Positions 56,560 through 64,000 of a stretch of DNA of 64,000 bases are shown here, piece by piece; positions within the stretch are counted from its first letter, which is position 1, and each line of letters opens with the position of its first letter. The DNA is from Triatoma infestans (lineage: Eukaryota > Arthropoda > Insecta > Hemiptera > Reduviidae): NCBI GenBank assembly GCA_011037195.1, contig JAAEAF010014531.1, forward strand, positions 86,334 to 150,333, in the 5' to 3' direction. Made by a program: the position numbers and the translations under genes. Below the pieces are notes generated by a model. That model was not told the origin of the DNA, searched no databases, and saw nothing but the letters and a program-made list of their open reading frames with translations.

Positions 56560-56960
56560 AATTTAAAAAAAAAAAAAAACTGGTGTGAAAACACTCATAC
56601 AACTTTCTCTCACTCTAATTAATTCAATTTAATCGAGAAATTTTCTTTAAAATTGCACTTTTACAATGTTTAGCTTGGTTGGCCATAAAGACAGGTGGTG
56701 GGGGTATGGTACCTGAGCGAATTTATGTGAAGCTTGTGCTTCGTTCTAAAATCATTTTTTCGGAAAAATGTTTATAAAAGTGCTACATTATTATGTGTGC
56801 AGTAAGCATTCCAAGTTTGAAGAAAATCATTGCAGTAGTTTTCGAGAAAATTCTCCAAAAAAATAACTCCACACACCGGTCAGTAAAGTTGCACTACCAT
56901 TTGTTAATCGATTTTGTTCAAATTTGGAATTCTATCAATGCTTCTAATTTGTATTAATAT
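56560..56960 (+). repeat. CCGGAAGT repeat, sense
   Basis: ACTGGTGTGAAAACACTCAT at 56579, then TAAGCATTCCAAGTTTGAAG, GTAGTTTTCGAGAAAA, CAGTAAAGTTGCACTACCAT and GTTCAAATTTGGAATTCTAT. Confidence 0.75.
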
Positions 56961-56990
56961 TATTTAGTTGGTAAATAGTTATTTATTTCA

Positions 56991-57102
56991 CATGCGAGAG
57001 CTGCAGGACTTTTTACACACTCGAGTTCAGAGTTTGACCGTACGAACGCAGCGAGTGCATCAAACCGGACGAGAGTTGTAAAAAATACTTCGCTCATGAG
57101 TT
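56991..57102. repeat. Short palindromic element (MITE-like)
   Basis: Left CATGCGAGAGCTGCAGGACT then TTTTTACACACTCG. The right end read in reverse complement is CATGAGCGAAGTATTTTTTA then CAACTCTCG. These are imperfect inverted ends about 30 bp long over a 112-bp interval. No target duplication was confirmed. Confidence 0.35.
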
Positions 57103-57195
57103 AAATATTAGGTTCTTTCTGCAATCGTATTAAATTAGTTATTAATTTATATTGAATATAAAAAAATGTGAAAAGGTGCAATACTGTGAATGTAT

Positions 57196-57497
57196 CAGAG
57201 ACATTTTCCGTGGTAGCCTGCTTCGTTTTGTGGTCATCGACCGGTTTCGGAGCGTTCGCCCATTTTTCAGGATGCGTTTTTCAGGACGTGTGCCAACACA
57301 GACTCGTACATAGACATTAGCTTCACATAACTGAAGATAAGTCTCTGTACGAAGTCGTCTGTGTTGGCACATGTCTGAAAAAACCGTCCTGAAGATGGGC
57401 GAACGCCCGAAACGGTCCGATGACCACAAAACGAACTAGGGCTACCACGGAAAATCTCTGATGCTTTCCAGCTCTGCGGAACCAACCACCACAACAA
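57196..57497 (+). mobile_element. Inverted-repeat element, hammerhead family 1 (13-bp TSD)
   Basis: This 302-bp element lies between exact ACTGTGAATGTAT copies (57183-57195 and 57498-57510). It has the short end CAGAGACATTTTCCGTGG on the left and the long end CGGAACCAACCACCACAACA on the right, so sense is plus. Arms are paired through GTGTTGGCACATGTC-type sequence. The left core (minus, about 57234-57270) keeps GAAACCGGTC with an insertion before stem II. The right core (57389-57426) has CTGAAGA, GGGC-GAAC-GCCC and GAAA, then CGGTCC. Confidence 0.88.
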
Positions 57498-57510
57498 ACT
57501 GTGAATGTAT

Positions 57511-59366
57511 TTTAATTCGTCAAATACTATCTCTCTCAATAACCTGGGCCGTTTGGTATAACCTCAAATCCGCTACATCTGGCAGTTGTTTTGATCTTAT
57601 TTTCGCATACTGCCGCCAGATCTCGTTACCAGAAGCTCACTTTCACACACTAGTGAGGAAAGTAGTGTGTAACTCACTTGTGTGTGAAGGTTGAACTTTC
57701 TTTAGTAAATTTAGTTTAATAATCGTCAGATTATTTAACAATTGTAGAAAATATTATTTTTCTACAAACATGTAACAATGAGACAATTATTAAATCAAAA
57801 GTAGTGAGTGAAGTTATGCTTGTAATCAGAAGTGAAAGAAAAAGTAAACTTAGCCATTAGTTTGAAGAATGCAAATGCCATGTTGGAGTGAAATTTTGGA
57901 GGGAAGAGAGAGCAGATCGTCTGGAACATAGAAGAGTATTTGCATGAATCAATTTATGAACTATGATGGGGCAGGATCAAAAATCGAGATCGAGGATTCC
58001 CTATGTAAAAGGACTTAATAAGGTAAGGCGATAAGAAAAGCAATGGCAAAAAAAAAAGCACAAGCTGATGTGCTAAGTTTACCAGCGTGGATACCTATAA
58101 AAGCTGTATACCTCAACTAAATCTGGTTTACCGTAATGTTCAGTTAGTCGGGCTGGGTTTACTTGACTGAAAACTCGCAAAGCACTAAAGAAGGGCTTGC
58201 TTACTTTTTCCCTTCCAGGTGGATTACTCGGCAGGAGATATTGCTAAAAGATGGAACAAGCTAGCAGTATAGAGGCCATTTTTTGTTCATATCTTTCTAA
58301 ATAACAGTCTCCATTAAAAGCATATATTTAGTCATAAATGCGTATGACTAAGAAAGAGAAGAAGAAGATGTTGCATTATTTATAATCTGTGACTGCGTGC
58401 CGCTCCTTGGTATTAGGACCACACCTTGACCGAGATCTAATTGATATATCCATTAACCACATTAAATCAATCATCCATGAGTTTGTCTCTGATATAAAAA
58501 AAAATTCTTTCAACTCTAATGTGTCATTAACAAAATAAAAGACCTCCATACACATGTTTTAACCTGAAAATGGTAATGAAATACTGGATAGGAAAGTTTA
58601 ATGAAAGAAAAGATCGAGAATGTGGAAGACGACAAAAAAAAATAAAAAGAAGTGATCAACAAGATAGGCAATTCCAAGAACAGGAGAAGTTTGTAAACTT
58701 GTCAACAACGCATAAATTATGCATTTTCTTCTAGTAATATAACATTAATAATTATTTCCTACAATAAGAAACACGCGACCAAACCCCTAGATCGATAATT
58801 AATCAACTACTATGGACAACTCGATCGATTATAAATGAAGTGAATAATTTTGACAACTTAGCAGACAATGAAGAATTGTGGTTTTATGTACATAAAACTA
58901 TTATGGTGAAGCAAAGTGAAATGGTTTTCTTTAAATAGAATAAATGGAATTCCCCGAACATTTTTTTCCTCTACGGAACAGGAGAACCAGATTTTCCTTC
59001 TAAAAAGAAAAAAGTAAAGACTTTGTTTGGCGGGAAGGGGAATCGGTTTCAATTTTTAATTAAAATGCTAATTTTTAAAGAAAATTTTGGTAATTATCCG
59101 ATCCTCAGTTATTGGTAAACCCAATAATACTTCCAGAAGCTGTAGTGGAATACTGAACAATTGGTTGGATAAAAGGGAGTGTTTAAAAAGAAAACAAAAT
59201 TGATATAAATTTATTTGATTTAATATGACACTATACTAGGGTAGGTAGGCAGAATTACGTTTTTAAGTAAATAGCAGGATCGAAGTTAAACTGAAGTTAC
59301 TTAATATCAGGTGCGAATGACCTTAGATGTTTTGCACCTTAAATAAAAAAAAAAATTATATTCATT
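57511..59366. other. AT-rich spacer
   Basis: No supported gene. 57770-57870 (TTATTAAATCAAAAGTAGTG, AGTGAAGTTATGCTTG) is related to 62965-63050, so it is another low-copy repeat. Confidence 0.4.
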
Positions 59367-59793
59367 GTCAGAGATTTTTTCGGTGATAGCCTGCTTCATT
59401 TTGTAGTCATCAACTGCGGTGATCACCCATCATCAGGATATATTCATCAGGATTCAGGATAAACTGTGCGATAACACAGGACTTGCAGAGAGCAAAATCA
59501 ATTAAACCAACTGTTTTGACCCACAAGTGTCTTTTTAAGATCTAACTGGGTATTATGGAAGTGTATTTTCCACAGAAAAAAAAACAGTTTAATAAGACTC
59601 AGTTAGGTCATAACAAAAACACTTCTCAAAACAGTGAGGGTCAACTGATTTTGCACAGTGCAGGTCCTGTGTTATCAAGACATCCTGATGGTGGGCGAAC
59701 ATCTCGAAATCGGTGGATGATCTCAAAATGAAGTCCCAGTCTACCACAGAAAAAATCTCTTATGTTTCCAACTCTGAGGATCTAACCGACAAC
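59367..59793 (+). mobile_element. Inverted-repeat element, hammerhead family 1, longer interior
   Basis: This 427-bp element lies between AATTATATTCATT (59354-59366) and AATTACATAAATT (59794-59806), 10 of 13 matching, so the duplication is weak. The short end GTCAGAGATTTTTTCGG is on the left. The long end GGATCTAACCGACAACA is on the right. The interior CTAACTGGGTATTATGG / ACTCAGTTAGGTCATAAC also pairs. Both cores are badly eroded (CTGATGGTGGGCGAACA, GAAATCGGTGGATGA). Confidence 0.7.
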
Positions 59794-60039
59794 AATTACA
59801 TAAATTAAAAAGGGGCTTTCTGTCAGAGTAATAAAGTATGTCGCCAGTTCTCGAAAAATTTATCTGGACGTAAACGTGTAAGAGTGGAACAGAAAGTGTC
59901 ACAAAATTGGCGTTCAAATAGAAGTTCTATACTTTTTTATTTTCTGATGACCAAGCTGACACTTTATCTGAAGACAAAGAGGATACGAATTACATAATGC
60001 TGGCTGAAGAGTATAGATAATGACGGCTATGAGGGCAAA

Positions 60040-60560
60040 TGAAGGGAAGTATTGTGTGTGTGTGTGTGAACAAAATATTTAAAACCGAAAAGTTGCAGAA
60101 ATCTCAAACTTTGGTATTCCGTTTAAATACTAGCACCACACCAGGCACGAAGAGTTCGGGTAAAATCTATCAACCGGAAGTGCCACTTTACTGAATGTTT
60201 TTTTCAGTTTTTCGTGATTTTCTCGTAAATGGCTTCCTTAAACTCCGTACACTATCTACACACACACACATATATATAGCGGTCACTTTTGTTTGAAACA
60301 TTTTTCGCGGGAAAATGGATTTTTTACAAGGGTTTGGGGGAAAAGTAGGTCATGCTTTCGTCTGAAGTGCCACTTCAGTATAATATATTACCTGCGACCA
60401 CATTAGAAACACATTATTAACATTAAAAACATACAGTTACACATTAGAAACATTGATAGAATTCCAAATTTGGAGAAAATCGGTCAACCAGAAGGGCTAT
60501 TTTACAGATTAGGTTTGAGTTTTTTTAAATTTCCAACGACGATCTTCAAACTGTATAAAG
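60040..60560 (-). repeat. CCGGAAGT repeat (antisense)
   Basis: AGGGAAGTATTGTGTGTGTG, CCGAAAAGTTGCAGAAATCT, CTATCAACCGGAAGTGCCAC, ACTGAATGTTTTTTTCAG, GGTCACTTTTGTTTGAAACA and AATTCCAAATTTGGAGAAAA, in antisense order. Confidence 0.85.
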
Positions 60561-61459
60561 GATAGAATTGTAAAGGAAAAAAAAGCCCATTTTTTAAACA
60601 ATTTACAGCAACAAGAAAAACCAAAAAGCGCTTCTCTAGAAATAGAGGGTTGTTAGCGACATGCTGCAGAGAGCATGAGAGAGCAAAGGGACCAGTGTGC
60701 TGTGGACAAGCAGTGGGAGGTTTGTGCTCTAACCATGCCGCCGCCTGACAAGAACTGACCACCGCAATACTATTTGCATCCCAGTCTGAAAGCATTGAAT
60801 CCATTCTGGGTTATCACATCCCACATAATGCATAATACACACATTGCCCGGACTATTCAACTGTGATAAATTCTCTCATTCAACTCAATGTTATATTGTA
60901 ATTACTAGTCAGAGAGAGAATTGGATAGAGTAAAAGACTTAAAAAGAGAGATGGAAATATAGTGTCGTTAAATAATTAAGTTTCTATTGAATATTTCATG
61001 AATCAAATGACGTAATTGACTTATTTGTCCGTAAGTATTCTATGTCACATTGTTGATTTGAATCGTTCATTACTGATGCGGGTATCTAACTCTCCATTTG
61101 ATTTTTATGATTTTATTTATAAACAGGCTGACTATTTTGACATGCACCGCCCACTTGTCTTGGAAAGTAGGCAAGATCGACAGAAAATTCTATACGATAC
61201 CCTACTTAATTTTTTCAAACATTCCAAACATGTGTACAATTACATTTATTAACTTGCAGAAATAAGTGATTTCGAAACCAACTTTCTTATTTTAAATTGG
61301 ACCACATTTTTTTTCTTTAACTAATTCTTAAAGTAGATAGTTTTTTTTCATGGGACTGAATGAGAAAAATCCGTTGAATATTCGCTGAGATATTGAACTG
61401 AGATATTGCTGATATTCAATTTTGAATTCAGAGAAACACTCTGTCTTCTGGTTGCTATT
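60561..61459. other. Unassigned spacer
   Basis: 60650-60760 is more balanced in composition. Its minus strand (GGCATGGTTAGAGCAC) has a box A-like motif, possibly an old SINE head. 61016-61252 is an open frame of 78 codons, with a plausible acceptor AAACAG before GCTGACTATTTTGACATGCA. I do not recognise it and do not call a gene. Confidence 0.25.
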
Positions 61460-61670
61460 ATTATTCCACACGGTTTATGAGTTTATTGTCAAATAATGGG
61501 AAAACATATTCTGCACTCATTAAAGATTCAGGGTGGATTTCTTCGCAAGCTTCAAAAATTCTTTCTTTAAGATTTTCTATACTGGTGATAGGGTTTAACT
61601 TGCTATGAACTTTATTTTGTGGGAGCAGAATATGAGGAAAATATCTGAAAAGAGAGGTGATCAAGGAGAG
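61460..61670 (-). pseudogene. Possible mariner-like transposase C-terminus
   Basis: Minus strand 61594-61500 reads ITSIENLKERIFEACEEIHP. This matches the pattern (I/T)S(I/L)ENLKxRIxEACxxIxPE near the end of some insect Tc/mariner-type transposases. It is then followed by a decayed tail. No other domain is visible. It could be a 5'-deleted remnant. Moderate to low confidence. Confidence 0.35.
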
Positions 61671-62139
61671 AGAGGGCTAAGTAAATGTGCGGAAATAGAA
61701 TGGCGGTATTAATATAAATAACTCTACCACTATAAGAGCGTAATATGTACAGGAAATATTTAAAATATTTAAATCCGCAAAAAACTTTTTTACTTATGAT
61801 TATAAAATCGGCGAAAATCGAAAGTTGGCCGGAAAAAAGAGCTTAGTGAGAGGAAATTAGTTTTTAGTCTTATTTTTACTGAAATATTATCGTACTGCAT
61901 TCCGGTTTATAATTAGATAAATATACTCCCACCACTTGCGAGGAGTGTACTACATAATATTATGATGACATCATGAAGAAAAAAAGTAATAATAAACATA
62001 CAAATAGGAAAAAAATCTATTTTATTTGTATTGTTAGCTGTATGAGTAGAGTTGGTTAAAAACTGTAATATTATAGTTAACTAGTTTTTAAGTATTTTGC
62101 TCACTATAACTAACAATATGTTTCTGAAAAATGATATAA
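61671..62139. other. AT-rich spacer
   Basis: Nothing recognised. Confidence 0.4.
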
Positions 62140-62900
62140 AAGAAAAAAATCTGGTGTGAAATCTGGACTTTCTCTTACTGCAATTACGTGTTTATTGATA
62201 AATTTTACTCTTACTTACAATTCTTAAAATGTTTAGCCCCCCCCCCCACACTGAAACCGGCCTTAAATGAATTTACAACGGAAAACGTTCCCAACAGAGT
62301 GATTCCTCTATTCAGTGTAATAAAGTGAAGTAAACTGTCGGTGTTTTATAGAACAAAATCCCAGAAAACCTGTAGAATAAAGGTGCACTTCAGGGCAACC
62401 AATTCTCTCCAAACCAGCAATTTGGGCAACTAATTAATATTATATGGATGATGTAATCGAATAATAAAATAAAATAGTATTTTAGACGCAAACATGACCT
62501 TCCACCCTTCACCATCAATTTTTCTTGTTTCAAATAAAAATTGTAGCCCTTTATATGTGTAGTTGGTGGGTAAGGTTGAAAGGAAATCATTGAATCCGTT
62601 TTCGAGAAAATCACAAAAAAATGAAAAATTCATTCAACACTTCCGGTTGAGGAATTTAGGCAGAAAACTTCATGTCAGATCTCATGGTGATACCAATTTT
62701 GAATTTCCTGCGATTTGCCGATGTGGAGCTCCTTTCTTCACATAATACATAAACACAGACACACACTTTTTCTAATAACCACTTTTTTGGACTCGGGCAC
62801 TTTCAAACCTGTATTTCAGGAGAAAACTCGATATCTAAAAGTTGACACAATCACCTCATCTTCCTCTTTACTAACACTAAGATAATTTCTCTTATTTTAG
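62140..62900 (+). repeat. CCGGAAGT repeat, near full length
   Basis: The left end AAATCTGGTGTGAAATCTGG then ACTTTCTCTTACTGCAAT is at 62150. The body has ATTGTAGCCCTTTATATGTG, CGTTTTCGAGAAAATCAC and CACTTCCGGTTGAGGAATTT. The right end has GAAAACTCGATATCTAAAAG and CATCTTCCTCTTTACTAACA. Length is about 740 bp. The 12 C at 62237 interrupt it. Confidence 0.8.
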
Positions 62901-63189
62901 AAAAATACCTCTCTTCCATGGAACCCCAACAAAATATTTTTTTTTTTCCACCGTGTAGCAATGTGACCCGTTATTAAATCAGAACTAGTGAATGAAGTTA
63001 TACTTTTAATCACAAGTGACAGAAAGTAAAAACAGCCATTAATTAGTTTACCTCACAAGTGAAGAAATTTACCATTGGTAATATTATTCATTGTTCTCAA
63101 TAACTAACTTTCATATTTTTATGTTTTCCACATAGTTTTACCTGTTGTAGAAAAAATGCAATATTAACGCAAAGTCCTCGGACAAATTT
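62901..63189. other. Spacer
   Basis: 62957-63060 shares sequence with 57770-57870. No gene seen. Confidence 0.35.
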
Positions 63190-63440
63190 CGTTCAATGGC
63201 TACAGTTGAACCCCCTTTCCTCAAACTGCAATAACTTTCGAAAAAATAACCATTCAATGAAGTCACATTTTTGCGTCATAAATTTTAGGCGAATAACCTT
63301 CGTACGAGATTTCTAGGTGGTACGTAACCGTCGCATCAACTTTATACTTTTAGCGATTTTTTTTTTTTATTTTCGAGTTTTGCTTATCTACTTACCCGCA
63401 CATATAGGGAGGAAGGGAGAAAAAGGGGGAAGGCCATTTA
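63190..63440 (+). repeat. CCGGAAGT repeat, eroded
   Basis: Has CAATGAAGTCACATTTTTGC and TTTTAGGCGAATAACCTTCG in consensus order but is strongly diverged. Confidence 0.5.
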
Positions 63441-63811
63441 CTAAAATTAAATTATCTTTTAATAAGGTAATATTTTAGGAGAGACACTTATAAACATATT
63501 TTCAAAGTCCAGTATCTATAGATCAATATAAAATCACCGAAATGTCGAATACGATAACCGCAACAGACATTTTGTACTGTTTAAAATTATCATGGTGGGG
63601 TGCACATATTATTCTTCAATATTATTCTTAATATTAATATTATTCAATATTTATTAAATGTACAAAATGTCTCTAGGGATTTTGATATTCTGGAGAAGAG
63701 ACTTAGATAGTACTGCGCAGTACAGAGGGCACTAATCCGCCCCTGGTATAGTAAATATTATCAAATGACATGAATCTAAAGACTGTGAATGAGATGTGTG
63801 AACTAACTGAC
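63441..63811. other. AT-rich spacer
   Basis: No features recognised. If the exon on the right is real, this would be the start of its downstream intron on the minus strand. Confidence 0.3.
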
Positions 63812-64000
63812 CGTGAATATCCTGATGAGGGTGATGATAGGGCGGCGGTGGTGCTGTGAATGCACTACTCGAACATGGATGCCTTCTGACCAAAGGACTG
63901 GACGAATTACCGCCAGGAGGCTGCATACTGGACAACGCCCCCAATGGGGTGTAAGATTTACAACCCCCTCCAGGACTCACCACAGCTTCTACACTGTTAC
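63812..64000 (-). CDS. Candidate partial coding exon, Pro/Ser/His-rich protein
   Basis: On the minus strand from the window edge the open frame reads SVEAVVSPGGGCKSYTPLGA, then LSSMQPPGG, SSSPLVRRHPCSSSAFTAP, PPPYHHPHQDIHG. It is GC-rich compared with the flanking AT-rich DNA. It could end at a splice donor near 63811-63810 (G, then GTCAGT). The composition (Pro-, Ser- and His-rich low complexity) resembles linkers of developmental transcription factors, but I cannot name the gene. The upstream part is outside the window. The alternative is a chance open frame, but the frame has no stop across about 250 bases and biased codons. Confidence 0.4.

Noticed and set aside
57142..57539. Minus-strand open frames of 95 and 90 codons
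   Set aside because: They cover the inverted-repeat element at 57196. The frame is a by-product of its conserved arms.
1..64000. CRISPR array or bacterial operon
   Set aside because: No regularly spaced direct repeats with unique spacers, no ribosome-binding-site-led genes. Tandem arrays present are minisatellites without spacers.

Overview
This window looks like intergenic or intronic DNA from an arthropod, most likely an insect. It is AT-rich and has no intact cellular gene, tRNA or rRNA gene that I can support. The insect call is an inference. It rests on Jockey-, I- and RTE-type LINE remnants, tRNA-derived SINEs, a Tc1-like element with a D-36-E spacing, and CA/GA microsatellites. The species cannot be named from the sequence.

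Layout. 1-9.5 kb: copies of a high-copy non-coding repeat (called the CCGGAAGT repeat here), two SINEs and one inverted-repeat element at 6683. 10-13.4 kb: three LINE 3' ends, all on the minus strand. 14-20 kb: inverted-repeat elements at 14350 and 19134, two SINEs and a Jockey-like LINE 3' end (17.6-18.9 kb). 21.3-22 kb: a SINE split by a probable 482-bp solo LTR. 24-26 kb: two more inverted-repeat elements. 28.9-31.7 kb: three LINE 3' ends. 34.1 kb: an intact SINE with an 11-bp target duplication. 35.2-37 kb: an internally deleted Jockey element with an ORF1 zinc-knuckle protein. 38.3-39.9 kb: a broken Tc1-like transposon with double terminal repeats. 40-63 kb: dense CCGGAAGT repeats, six more inverted-repeat elements and several minisatellites. 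52.8-53.4 kb: a GC-richer, GAGA-rich segment that resembles a promoter. The last 190 bp may be a partial coding exon on the minus strand.

The most interesting system is a set of twelve inverted-repeat elements in two sequence families. Each arm carries, or once carried, a hammerhead-ribozyme-like core: CTGANGA, a 4-bp stem II with a tetraloop, GAAA, then CCGGTC. Stem II differs between the two families but stays paired in both. Ten of the twelve copies have recognisable 9-13 bp target duplications. All have one short end and one long end, so each has a polarity. That is expected for a retroposed element, perhaps mobilised by Penelope-like machinery, rather than for a cut-and-paste MITE. No autonomous partner is visible in the window.

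The genes here do not form a pathway. All recognisable coding sequence except the possible exon at the right edge is transposon-derived and broken.
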